The notes under the pieces are model-generated. The model had not been told where the DNA came from. It saw only the letters and a list, made by a program, of their open reading frames with translations, and searched no databases. Positions 6,770 to 16,700 of a DNA stretch of 17,683 nucleotides are shown piece after piece (the stretch's first letter is position 1; each line of letters opens with the position of its first letter). The DNA lies in assembly GCA_964642545.1 (NCBI GenBank), contig CAZXQU010000060.1:1-17683 (forward strand), in the 5' to 3' direction. The DNA is from QYOJ01 sp964642545. Its GTDB lineage: Bacteria > Bacteroidota > Bacteroidia > Bacteroidales > FEN-979. The translations under genes were made by a program, and so were the position numbers.

Positions 6770-7753
6770 TCAATAAGTTAAACATATTACCAACAATGAT
6801 AATATTCCTGTAAACATGATCAACTTTGCCAGTCTGCTGGCGAACCGAAAATCGACTTTTTTCTTTGCCTGTAATACGGTAATTATCATAAATAAAGAGG
6901 GTAGTTGCACTGTGATGATGCAATACCAGAAAAGCATTTCCAATCCGAGCAGGTAAATCACAAACTGCACATAGGCCAATAGTGCCATGGTAATTACGAT
7001 AAAGGTGACCACCACCGATTTTGACCACCTGATGCCGATAACAGAGGGAAGTGACCGGGTTCCAAACTGCTCATCACCTTTCAGGTCTTCAATGTCTTTG
7101 ACGATCTCGCGGAAAAGACTCACAAGAAATGCAAACACGGCGTAAGCAAGAAATATCCAGAAGATACTATTCAACGTTGTGATAACGGATGAAAAATAAT
7201 CGGGGAACAACCGCAGATGAAAAAATTCAAACAAGAGAACCAGCATGATCAGGGAGGCGGAGATAAAGGCTACAATCAGGTTTTTCCATATCAGCATCTG
7301 TTTCCATCGGGCGGAATAGAACCAGAAAAAGAGGGCTCCGCACGGGAAAAGCAACCCAAACCAGGTGGATTGGATCCTGTATGCAAGGTAAAATCCAAGA
7401 ATTACAGCAATGGTATTGACCAGGATGTGAATTTTTATCGCCATCCGGGGAGCTACGATACGCGAAACCACTAGCTGATCGGGGCGATTGACACGGTCTA
7501 TCTTTTGATCAAAATAATCGTTGATGACATATCCTCCAATTGCCAGGAGCAGGGTTGTCACAACAAAAATAATGAAGTCAGGAAGGCTGGTCATGTACTC
7601 AGTTTGACCGCTGAAAAGAATCGGTTTAAGGATTCCGTAACGCAGTAAAAACTCGATCAGCACAACGATTACCAGGTTTGGGAGCCTGATAAACCGGGCG
7701 ATTCCCTTGATCCGTTCCCAGATCGTCAGTTTGTTACCATGTGAAAGCATCAT
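6770..7753 (-). CDS. UbiA-family prenyltransferase
   Basis: This 327-residue polytopic membrane enzyme carries both Asp-rich motifs of the UbiA superfamily. The first is N78-D79-x2-D82-x3-D86 (NDYFDQKID). The second is RE-x3-D-x2-D-x2-GD at 215-227 (D220, D223, D227), followed by FGTRSLP. These bind the Mg-diphosphate of an isoprenoid donor. About eight to nine hydrophobic helices are visible. The second motif resembles geranylgeranylglycerol-phosphate geranylgeranyltransferases and related enzymes, and Bacteroidota homologues in this gene order often carry that label. The true acceptor cannot be read from sequence, and a quinone-pathway role is also possible. It overlaps the end of kdsC by 20 bases; two adjacent ATGs (7753, 7750) are equivalent starts. 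Confidence 0.9.
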   Translation of the reverse strand: MMLSHGNKLTIWERIKGIARFIRLPNLVIVVLIEFLLRYGILKPILFSGQTEYMTSLPDFIIFVVTTLLLAIGGYVINDYFDQKIDRVNRPDQLVVSRIVAPRMAIKIHILVNTIAVILGFYLAYRIQSTWFGLLFPCGALFFWFYSARWKQMLIWKNLIVAFISASLIMLVLLFEFFHLRLFPDYFSSVITTLNSIFWIFLAYAVFAFLVSLFREIVKDIEDLKGDEQFGTRSLPSVIGIRWSKSVVVTFIVITMALLAYVQFVIYLLGLEMLFWYCIITVQLPSLFMIITVLQAKKKVDFRFASRLAKLIMFTGILSLLVICLTY

Positions 7754-8255
7754 CGTTCATCCATTTACCCTGAACTTTCATCACCTGCTCTATTACATCG
7801 CGAACACAACCTTTCCCTCCCGGGATATGGCTTATATAAGCAGCCAACTCCTTGATCTCTTCAGCTGCATCAGCCGGACAGGTTGGCATTCCCACCTCCT
7901 TCATGATCTGGTAATCGGGAATATCGTCTCCCATAAAGAGAACTTCAGAGGGGGTGATTTCGTTTTTTTTCAAGTAGGTATGAAATGTCTCAAGTTTATT
8001 TCCAATTCCGAGAAATACATCGGTGACTCGCAGGGCCTCAAGTCTATGAGCCATAGACTTGGACTTTGCGCCCGAAATAATGGCAATCCGGTATCCTTTT
8101 TTTATGGCGAGTTGCATCGCATATCCATCCTTGATATTGGAGATCCGTAGGGCCTCTCCATGTTCAGTCATTATGATCGTCCCTTCTGTAAGTACGCCAT
8201 CATAATCAAAGACAAACGTAGAGATTTTTTTAAGCTGTGCCTTATAGTTTGCCAT
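7734..8255 (-). CDS. kdsC: KdsC-type HAD phosphatase (Kdo-8-phosphate phosphatase)
   Basis: The 173-residue HAD enzyme has the small-phosphatase layout of KdsC, which releases Kdo from Kdo-8-phosphate for the LPS inner core. Motif I is FDYDGVLTEG with nucleophile D17 and D19. Motif II is IISGAKS (S61), the motif III Lys is probably K87, and motif IV is MGDDIPD (D110, D111, D114). GGKGCVRD (146-153) matches the KdsC C-terminal signature GGxGAVRE. It overlaps the upstream DUF2520 gene by 14 bases and the downstream prenyltransferase gene by 20 bases. A related sugar-phosphate phosphatase cannot be excluded, but lpxB in the same cluster supports the Kdo role. Confidence 0.92.
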   Translation of the reverse strand: MANYKAQLKKISTFVFDYDGVLTEGTIIMTEHGEALRISNIKDGYAMQLAIKKGYRIAIISGAKSKSMAHRLEALRVTDVFLGIGNKLETFHTYLKKNEITPSEVLFMGDDIPDYQIMKEVGMPTCPADAAEEIKELAAYISHIPGGKGCVRDVIEQVMKVQGKWMNDDAFTW

Positions 8256-9033
8256 GTTGGTGTTTATGTTGAATAATTTGTTTACTGATCAGATCATAGA
8301 TATCCTTGTATGCTTTCTCGTTAGCAAGCAGTCCCAGGTGCTCTTCAATGATTGCAGTATCTTCTCTGACAGCTGGCCCGGTTTGAAGTGAAAAAAGATC
8401 GGAATGCCTGACATTGGCGGCAGTTTGTTTGATTAACGGCTTAAGCAATTCAAAAGGGAGATCGTACTGCTGCAGAAGATCTTGTGCAATAGTGTACAGG
8501 TAGTTAGTGAAATTTCCGGCAAACACTGCAGTCAGGTGAAGCATCTTTCGTTGCCGTGAGTTAATAATCTGGACATTCGAACTCAGCTGCTCGGCCAGCT
8601 TCACAAGCCTCTTTTCTACTCCAGGTTTATTGCCTTCTATACAAATGGGGATACGATCGAAAGAGATTTGCTTTCCTTCACGAAACGTTTGCAACGGGTA
8701 TAATACCCCGATTTGTGTTGAGGTATTCTGCAAGACATCCAGTCCAACGGAACCGGAAGTATGAACCACAATGCCTTTGCGAACACGGATCTGTGAAGCT
8801 AATTCGGGGAGGGCATTATCACTGAGAGCCAGGATATAAAGATCGGCATCAGGTATGATCTGCTGGATTGTATTTGTGTAGCTTGCACCCAGCAAGCGTG
8901 CAAGTCGCTTACCACTCTCTTCCGTTCGGTTGTAAAGCTGTACGATAGTAAGTCCCTTAGCATTAAGCGCTTTGGAAAGATGTGAAGCCACATTCCCCGC
9001 ACCAAGAACGACTATATTTTTTATCCGGTCCAT
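8242..9033 (-). CDS. Rossmann-like and DUF2520 domain-containing protein
   Basis: The product has 263 residues from the ATG at 9033; the frame extends three codons to a TTG at 9042. The N-terminal half is an NAD(P)-binding Rossmann fold of the F420/ProC-like type, with GAGNVASHL at 11-19, HTSGS at 91-95 and YPLQTF at 112-117. The C-terminal half is the helical DUF2520 domain, with H166 and FAGNFTNYL following it. The architecture resembles 3-hydroxyacid dehydrogenases and 6-phosphogluconate-dehydrogenase-like reductases. No substrate is established, so an oxidoreductase role is only inferred. It overlaps kdsC by 14 bases and follows the DUF3467 gene by 39 bases. Confidence 0.9.
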   Translation of the reverse strand: MDRIKNIVVLGAGNVASHLSKALNAKGLTIVQLYNRTEESGKRLARLLGASYTNTIQQIIPDADLYILALSDNALPELASQIRVRKGIVVHTSGSVGLDVLQNTSTQIGVLYPLQTFREGKQISFDRIPICIEGNKPGVEKRLVKLAEQLSSNVQIINSRQRKMLHLTAVFAGNFTNYLYTIAQDLLQQYDLPFELLKPLIKQTAANVRHSDLFSLQTGPAVREDTAIIEEHLGLLANEKAYKDIYDLISKQIIQHKHQHGKL

Positions 9034-9072
9034 ATAAATCAACCGAACGAAAGTATAAAAAAAAGTAATGCG

Positions 9073-9384
9073 TTACGCTTGTGCGGTCGGAGTTCCAAGG
9101 TTGAAGGGCATCTCCCCTCCTACATCCTTGATCTCTCCGTGCATCGCTTCATACTTGCCGATGTTTTCTTTTAGCGCTTTGAAGAGCCGTTTTGCGTGCT
9201 GTGGAGTAAGAATAATCCTTGATTTCACCTTTGCTTTCGGAACTCCAGGCATCATCTTCACAAAATCTACAATAAATTCGGAAGGTGAGTGCGTGATGAT
9301 GGCAAGGTTTGAATAGATTCCTTCTCCAACTTCATCGGTTAGCTCAATATTGAGCTGCTGTTGTGGATTTGTCTTCTCTTGCAT
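9073..9384 (-). CDS. DUF3467 family protein, rpoC-linked
   Basis: This small 103-residue soluble protein has no signal peptide or membrane helix. It has the DUF3467 pattern: YSNLAIITHSPSEF at about 24-37, DFVKMMPGVPKAKVKSRIILTP in two adjoining blocks, and HAKRLFKALKENI near residues 63-75. The function is unknown. It starts 11 bases after rpoC stops, a position that I recall as common in Bacteroidota, so it should be made together with RNA polymerase. An accessory role to transcription would be a guess from position only. Confidence 0.88.
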   Translation of the reverse strand: MQEKTNPQQQLNIELTDEVGEGIYSNLAIITHSPSEFIVDFVKMMPGVPKAKVKSRIILTPQHAKRLFKALKENIGKYEAMHGEIKDVGGEMPFNLGTPTAQA

Positions 9385-9395
9385 CTGTCTAGATA

Positions 9396-12300
9396 TTAAT
9401 CTTCTGATTTAGAAGCCAGGAGGTTTTCATACTCCTCCTTGCTGCCTACGATGAGATCTTCATATTCGCGTAGTCCGGTACCTGCCGGGATCAGGTGACC
9501 AACAATCACATTTTCCTTCAGCCCAGCCAATCCATCCTGCTTTGCATTGATGGCAGCCTGAGTAAGCACCTTGGTGGTCTCCTGGAAGGAGGCTGCCGAG
9601 ATCCAGCTCTTTGTTTGGAGTGAAGCTCGTGTGATTCCCTGTAACACCTGCCTTGCAGTAGCGGGTTTTGCATCCCGTGCGTCAACCAGCTTCATGTCTT
9701 TCCGTTTCAGGTGAGAAATCTCATCCCTTAATTTCCGGGCACTGATGATCTGTCCTCGCTTAAAGGTTTGTGAATCGCCTGGATCTTCAACAACTTTTTT
9801 GCCATAGATCCAGTCATTCTCATCCTGGAAATCAATTTTATTGACAAGTTCCCCTTCGAGGAAGCGGCTATCACCTGGATCTTCTACATCAACCTTCCGC
9901 ATCATCTGACGAACAATGGTCTCAAAATGCTTGTCGTTGATCTTCACACCCTGCAAACGGTAAACCTCTTGGATCTCGTTCACAATATACTCCTGAACCT
10001 TCATGGGTCCTTTGATAGCAAGGATGTCGCTTGGGGTCATGGCGCCATCCGACAATGGTGTACCTGCCTTCACATAATCATTCTCTTGTGCAAGAATCTG
10101 TTTCGAAGTAGGGACGAGATAATGTTTCTCCTCACCGGTCTTCGATGTAATGATGACTTCGCGGTTTCCTCTCTTGAGTTTCTTAGCAAAGGAGACAACG
10201 CCGTCAATCTCAGAAACGATTGCTGGGTCGGAGGGATTTCTGGCTTCAAAAAGTTCGGTTACCCGCGGCAAACCACCGGTGATGTCACCAGCTTTTCCGA
10301 CAGCCCGAGGGATCTTCACTAGAATCGTACCACCTTTAATTTTCGCATTGTTCTCCATCATGATATGTGATCCAACAGGAAGGTCATATATTTTCATGAT
10401 CTCGCCGTTGGCATCCAGAATATTGATAGCAGGATTCTTTGCTTTCTGACGGGACTCGATGATCACTTTTTCATTAAAACCAGTCTGATCGTCTGATTCA
10501 ACACGGTAAGTCACATTTTCAATGATGTTTTCAAAGCTCACCTTCCCGGGAACCTCTGAAAGAATGAGTGCATTGTACGGATCCCATTCGCTGATCAAGC
10601 TATCCTTCTTCACCGAATCGCCATTTTTGTAAAAGAGGCGTGCCCCATATGGTATGTGTGAAGAGGTTAAGGCAATATGTGTAGTTTTATCAATGATTCT
10701 CATCTCAGCTGCACGCCCGATCACGATCTCATAAGGTTGGCCTGTTTCCGGAACAAATGGAAGAGAACGTAACTCATCGATCTCAAGGATACCATCGTAT
10801 TTTGCCTGGATCCTGGAAGCACTGGTGATATTCACACCAGCCACACCACCCACGTGGAAGGTACGAAGTGTAAGCTGTGTCCCAGGTTCACCGATCGACT
10901 GTGCGGCAATAACACCTACAGCCTCTCCCTTTTCAACCAGTCGCCCGGTTGCCAGGTTTCGTCCATAACATTTGGTGCAAACACCTTTTTTCGACTCACA
11001 TGTCAATACAGATCTAATCTCAACACCCTCTATCGGTGAGGTTTCAATCACCTGAGCTACCTCTTCGGTAATCTCTTCCCCTGCACCGATGATCAGTTCG
11101 CCTGTCTGAGGATGATAAACATCGTGCAGTGTAACACGACCAAGGATCCGGTCGTAAAGTGTTTCAACAACCTCTTCCTGTTTCTTAAGCACGATGATGG
11201 TCAACCCTCGCAGTGTTCCGCAATCTTCTTCAGAGATAATGACATCCTGTGCAACATCTACCAAACGACGGGTGAGGTAACCGGCATCAGCTGTTTTCAA
11301 AGCCGTGTCAGCCAAACCTTTACGCGCACCGTGTGTGGAAATAAAATACTCGAGTACCGAAAGCCCCTCTTTAAAGTTGGAGAGAATCGGATTCTCAATG
11401 ATTTCACCTCCGGAAGCACCTGATTTCTGAGGTTTTGCCATCAATCCTCGCATTCCGCAAAGCTGACGAATCTGCTCTTTGGAACCTCGCGCACCGGAAT
11501 CAAGCATCATATATACAGGATTTAATCCTTGCTTGTCATTGGAAAGCTGATTCATCAGTGTGATCGTCAGCTTGGAATTGGTATGGGTCCAGATGTCGAT
11601 AATCTGGTTGTAACGTTCGTTGTTGGTAATAAAACCCATATTGTAGTTTCCTACCACTTCATCGACCTCCGCGATAGCCTCTTCAATCAAACTCTCTTTG
11701 ATCTCAGGAACAATCACATCATCGAGATTAAAGGAGAGCCCACCCCTGAATGCCATCGTAAATCCGAGGTCTTTGATATCATCAAGAAATTTTGCTGTAT
11801 TGGCGGTACCCGTTTTCTTCAGGATTGAGCCAATGATATCACGTAGAGCTTTCTTAGTAAGAAGCTGGTTAATATAGCCATACTTCTTAGGGACCACCTG
11901 ATTAAAGAGAACCCGGCCTACTGTAGTCTCAATGATCTTTGTGACGGGAAGGTCATTCTCAATGGCATTAATCCTTACATTGATCACAGAATGGAGATCA
12001 GCACGCTTCTCGTTATGAGCAATAATCACCTCTTCGGGTGAATAGAAGGTCATCCCTTCTCCCAACATCTGTTGCTCTTTCGTGCTGGTGCGGGCCTTGG
12101 TCATGTAATAGAGTCCCAAAACCATGTCCTGTGAAGGCACTGAGATTGGTGCACCGTTGGCAGGATTTAAAATATTGTGTGAAGCGAGCATCAGCAATTG
12201 TGCTTCCAGGATAGCAGCATGCCCCAGTGGGACGTGTACCGCCATCTGGTCACCGTCGAAGTCGGCATTGAAAGCGGTACATACGAGTGGGTGAAGCTGG

Positions 12301-13682
12301 ATTGCTTTCCCCTCGATCAGCTTTGGCTGAAATGACTGGATCCCCAATCGGTGAAGTGTGGGAGCGCGGTTCAATAAAACCGGATGCCCTTTCAGAATGT
12401 TCTCCAGGATATCCCAAACAACCGGATCTTTGCGGTCAACGATCTTTTTGGCCGATTTAACTGTCTTCACAATCCCTCGTTCCAGCATCTTACGGATGAT
12501 GAAAGGCTTGAAAAGCTCCGAAGCCATCTCTTTTGGCAAACCACATTCGTTGAGTTTCAGTTCGGGTCCTACAACAATAACGGAACGGCCCGAGTAGTCA
12601 ACACGTTTTCCAAGAAGGTTCTGACGGAACCTTCCTTGTTTTCCTTTCAAGCTGTCGCTCAGTGATTTAAGAGCCCTATTCGACTCAGTTTTTACTGCGC
12701 TTGCCTTGCGGGAGTTATCCAGCAATGAGTCAACAGCTTCCTGGAGCATCCGTTTTTCATTACGCAGGATCACATCAGGAGCTTTGATCTCAATCAGTCG
12801 TTTCAGTCGGTTGTTCCGGATGATTACCCGGCGGTAAAGATCGTTCAGGTCAGAGGTAGCAAAACGTCCACCATCGAGTGGAACCAAAGGTCTCAATTCA
12901 GGCGGTATCACCGGTACAACTTTCACGATCATCCATTCGGGACGATTTTCCAGCCTCTTTTGTGCATCACGAAACGCTTCAAAGACTTGCAGCCGCTTCA
13001 GGGCTTCAGCTTTCCGTTGTTGTGATGTCTCAGTATTTGCCTTGTGCCTCAAATCAAATGATTCTTTGTCGAGGTTAAGACGTGCGAGCAGATCGCAGAG
13101 GGCTTCAGCGCCCATCTTGGCAATGAATTTATTGGGATCTGAATCGTCGAGGTGTTGATTGTCCTGCGGGATCTTCTCGAGGTAGTCAAAATATTCCTCC
13201 TCTGAGAGAAAATCAAGGTAATTGATTCCCTCTTCCTTCAGAACGCCTGCGTTGATAACCACATACTTCTCGTAATAGATGATTGCTTCGAGTTTTTTTG
13301 TTGGTAAACCAAGCAGTGAGCCGATCTTGTTTGGTAGAGAGCGGAAAAACCAGATATGTGCTACGGGAACAACCAGTTGGATATGCCCCATCCGTTCGCG
13401 GCGTACCTTCTTCTCGGTAACCTCCACGCCACATCGGTCGCAAACGATTCCTTTATACCTGATTCTCTTATATTTACCGCAATGACATTCCCAATCTTTT
13501 ACAGGGCCGAAGATCCGTTCGCAAAACAAACCATCGCGTTCGGGTTTATAGGTCCGGTAGTTGATGGTTTCGGGCTTCAGCACCTCGCCACTTGACAGTT
13601 CCAGAATTTTCTCCGGAGATGCAAGGCTGACAGTGATACTTGAAAACCCACTGGTGACTGGTCCGTCTTTTCTAAAAGCCAT
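9396..13682 (-). CDS. rpoC: DNA-directed RNA polymerase subunit beta'
   Basis: This is the full-length (1428 residues) beta' subunit, which with beta forms the catalytic cleft. The zinc ribbon ligands are C66, C68, C81 and C84. The catalytic NADFDGDQM holds D474, D476 and D478, which bind the active-site Mg. The second zinc site is C821, C895, C902 and C905. The trigger-loop region PGTQLTLRTFHVGG is followed by a large insertion of SI3 type before DITGGLPRVTELFEAR, as in E. coli and other Gram-negatives. The ATG at 13682 gives the usual N-terminus (MAFRKDG). It starts 49 bases after rpoB ends, the standard order, and I see no truncation or frameshift. Confidence 0.99.
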   Translation of the reverse strand: MAFRKDGPVTSGFSSITVSLASPEKILELSSGEVLKPETINYRTYKPERDGLFCERIFGPVKDWECHCGKYKRIRYKGIVCDRCGVEVTEKKVRRERMGHIQLVVPVAHIWFFRSLPNKIGSLLGLPTKKLEAIIYYEKYVVINAGVLKEEGINYLDFLSEEEYFDYLEKIPQDNQHLDDSDPNKFIAKMGAEALCDLLARLNLDKESFDLRHKANTETSQQRKAEALKRLQVFEAFRDAQKRLENRPEWMIVKVVPVIPPELRPLVPLDGGRFATSDLNDLYRRVIIRNNRLKRLIEIKAPDVILRNEKRMLQEAVDSLLDNSRKASAVKTESNRALKSLSDSLKGKQGRFRQNLLGKRVDYSGRSVIVVGPELKLNECGLPKEMASELFKPFIIRKMLERGIVKTVKSAKKIVDRKDPVVWDILENILKGHPVLLNRAPTLHRLGIQSFQPKLIEGKAIQLHPLVCTAFNADFDGDQMAVHVPLGHAAILEAQLLMLASHNILNPANGAPISVPSQDMVLGLYYMTKARTSTKEQQMLGEGMTFYSPEEVIIAHNEKRADLHSVINVRINAIENDLPVTKIIETTVGRVLFNQVVPKKYGYINQLLTKKALRDIIGSILKKTGTANTAKFLDDIKDLGFTMAFRGGLSFNLDDVIVPEIKESLIEEAIAEVDEVVGNYNMGFITNNERYNQIIDIWTHTNSKLTITLMNQLSNDKQGLNPVYMMLDSGARGSKEQIRQLCGMRGLMAKPQKSGASGGEIIENPILSNFKEGLSVLEYFISTHGARKGLADTALKTADAGYLTRRLVDVAQDVIISEEDCGTLRGLTIIVLKKQEEVVETLYDRILGRVTLHDVYHPQTGELIIGAGEEITEEVAQVIETSPIEGVEIRSVLTCESKKGVCTKCYGRNLATGRLVEKGEAVGVIAAQSIGEPGTQLTLRTFHVGGVAGVNITSASRIQAKYDGILEIDELRSLPFVPETGQPYEIVIGRAAEMRIIDKTTHIALTSSHIPYGARLFYKNGDSVKKDSLISEWDPYNALILSEVPGKVSFENIIENVTYRVESDDQTGFNEKVIIESRQKAKNPAINILDANGEIMKIYDLPVGSHIMMENNAKIKGGTILVKIPRAVGKAGDITGGLPRVTELFEARNPSDPAIVSEIDGVVSFAKKLKRGNREVIITSKTGEEKHYLVPTSKQILAQENDYVKAGTPLSDGAMTPSDILAIKGPMKVQEYIVNEIQEVYRLQGVKINDKHFETIVRQMMRKVDVEDPGDSRFLEGELVNKIDFQDENDWIYGKKVVEDPGDSQTFKRGQIISARKLRDEISHLKRKDMKLVDARDAKPATARQVLQGITRASLQTKSWISAASFQETTKVLTQAAINAKQDGLAGLKENVIVGHLIPAGTGLREYEDLIVGSKEEYENLLASKSED

Positions 13683-13731
13683 ATAGTTGTTGATTGACGA
13701 TTATAAACAAATTTCTAACTTACCTGATACA

Positions 13732-16700
13732 CTAGTCGAAGCTGACGTTAAGTCCAAGGCCGCGTAATTCGTGAATCAATACATTAAAGGATTCGGGAAT
13801 TCCCGATACAGGCATATTATCACCTTTTACAATGGCTTCATATGCTTTTGCACGTCCGATAACATCATCGGATTTCACTGTTTGGATCTCGAGCAGGATA
13901 TTAGCAGCGCCAAATGCTTCCAAAGCCCATACCTCCATTTCACCAAATCGCTGTCCTCCAAACTGAGCTTTACCTCCAAGAGGTTGCTGAGTAATCAGGG
14001 AGTAAGGTCCGATTGAACGAGCGTGCATCTTGTCATCCACCATATGGTGCAATTTCATGATGTAGATATAACCCACGGTGGTTGGCTGATCAAATCGATC
14101 ACCGCTAAGGCCGTCATATAAATAGACTTTCCCATTCTCGGGAAGGCCAGCCTGACGGAGGTATCCATTGATCTGGTCCTGAGTAGCTCCATTGAAGATC
14201 GGGGAGGTGAATCTCATATCGAGTTTCTTACCTGCCCATCCAAGGATCGTTTCATAAATCTGCCCAAGATTCATCCGGGAGGGTACACCCAAAGGATTGA
14301 GAACAACATCGACAGGAGTCCCGTCTTTCAGGAAAGGCATATCCTCTTCCCTTACAATCCTTGCCACGATCCCCTTGTTCCCGTGACGACCTGCCATCTT
14401 ATCACCTACCTTGAGTTTCCTCTTCTTGGCAATATAAACTTTGGCCATCTGAACAATACCAGCCGGCAGATCATCGCCAACCATAGAGGTAAACTTGATC
14501 CGGTTAAATTTTCCGAGGAGTTCTTTGTGTTTGATAATATAGTTGTTTATCAACACCTTGATCATCTCGTTCTTATCCTTGTCGGTAGTCCATTTATTCG
14601 GGTTAACCGTATTGTAATCGACTTCTGAAAGGGTTTTGGAAGTAAACTTGGAGCCTTTGGGAACTACTTCCGTTTTGAAGTTATTGTAGACTCCCTGAGA
14701 GATCTTCCCATAAACAAGGGCACCCAGTTTATCGATCAGTTTGTTCTTAAATTTTGCCTCTTCTTTGTGAAATTCGTCATCGATCTTCTTCAGTTCTTCT
14801 TTCTCTTTTACCTTTGCTTTCCTGTCCTTGATAACACGTGAGAAGAGTTTCTTTTCAATCACAACGCCCTTCATCGAAGGAGGCGCTTTGAGTGAAGCAT
14901 CCTTTACATCACCTGCTTTGTCACCAAAAATAGCCCTGAGAAGTTTCTCCTCAGGAGTTGGATCGCTCTCCCCTTTTGGTGTAATCTTTCCAATGAGGAT
15001 ATCTCCCTCATTCACTTCTGCACCAATTCTGATCAATCCGTTTTCATCCAGGTCTTTGGTTGCTTCGGCGCTAACATTCGGAATATCGTTGGTAAGTTCT
15101 TCAACACCACGTTTGGTGTCACGAACTTCGAGGGTGAATTCTTCAATGTGGATAGAGGTAAAGATATCCTCCTTCACCACCTTTTCCGAAATCACGATAG
15201 CATCTTCAAAATTGTATCCTTTCCAAGGCATGAAGGCAACCATCAGGTTGCGACCGAGGGCCAGTTCCCCATCCTGGGTAGCATATCCTTCGCAAAGGAC
15301 CATCCCTTTGGTAACTTTATCCCCTTGCCTAACAATAGGACGAAGATTGATACAGGTATTCTGGTTGGTTCGGGCAAACTTGGTGAGACGGTAGCTTTTA
15401 TAATCGTCATCAAAACTGACCATCCGGTCCCGTTCTTCCCTGTTGTATTTGATCACAATCTCATTGGCATCAACACTTTCAACCACACCATCGCCTTCGG
15501 CATTAATCAGAACCCTTGAATCCGTTGCAACCATTCCTTCAATCCCAGTACCTACCAGAGCTACTTCGGGATTGAGCAATGGAACAGCCTGACGCATCAT
15601 GTTAGATCCCATGAGTGCACGGTTGGCATCATCGTGTTCCAGAAATGGAATAAGAGATGCGGCAATGGAAGCGATCTGATTTGGAGCGATGTCGATAAGG
15701 TCTACTTTAGTCCGTTCAATAATCGGATAATCAGCAAGGTACCGTACTTTAACCCGCTCTTCCTGCAGCAGGCCTTTTTCACCAATCGGTGTACTAGCCT
15801 GTGCTATAATCTTATTTTCTTCCTCCTCAGCGGTTAAATAGATTGGTTCATCACTCAGGTCAACCCTACCTTCAATCACTCTTCGGTAAGGTGTTTCAAT
15901 GAACCCGAGGCGATCGATCTTTGCAAATACGCAGAGGGATGAGATAAGTCCGATGTTCGGACCTTCCGGCGTTTCAATAGTACACAACCGGCCGTAGTGG
16001 GTATAGTGCACGTCACGCACCTCAAACCCAGCGCGTTCTCGTGACAGACCTCCAGGTCCAAGCGCCGAAATACGGCGTTTATGGGTTAATTCAGCCAGTG
16101 GATTTGTCTGATCCATGAACTGAGACAACTGGTTGGTGCCAAAAAAGGTATTAATAACTGAAGACAACGTCTTTGCATTGATCAGGTCGGTTGGAGTAAA
16201 GACCTCGTTATCCCGAACGTTCATTCGTTCACGGATCGTCCGGGCCATTCTTGACAGACCAACACCAAATTGGTTGTAGAGTTGCTCGCCCACCGTACGT
16301 ACACGACGGTTACTGAGATGGTCGATATCGTCGATCTCCGCTTTGGAGTTCACCAGTTCAATAAGATACTTGATAATGGAGATGATATCTTCTTTCGTCA
16401 ATACCTTCGTCTCCATCGGAGTATTCCTGTTCAGTTTCCGGTTGATCCGGTATCTTCCAACATCTCCTAAGTCATAGCGCTTATCGGAGAAGAACAACTT
16501 CTCGATGATCCCTCTTGCAGTCTCTTCGTCGGGAGGTTCAGCATTACGGAGTTGCCGGTAGATAAATTCGACTGCCTCCTTTTCTGAGTTAGCCGGGTCT
16601 TTCTGAAGGGTATTGAAAATAATCGAATAGTCAGTAGTAAGCGAGTCGGTAGTGTGAATCAGGATAGTTTTGATTCCTGCATCCACGATCAAATCCACGT

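Noticed and set aside
9034..9072. Possible promoter in the gap between the DUF3467 and DUF2520 genes (TACTTTCG on the minus strand)
   Set aside because: The -7 match is imperfect and no TTG-like -33 element lies at the right distance; no terminator hairpin is present either.
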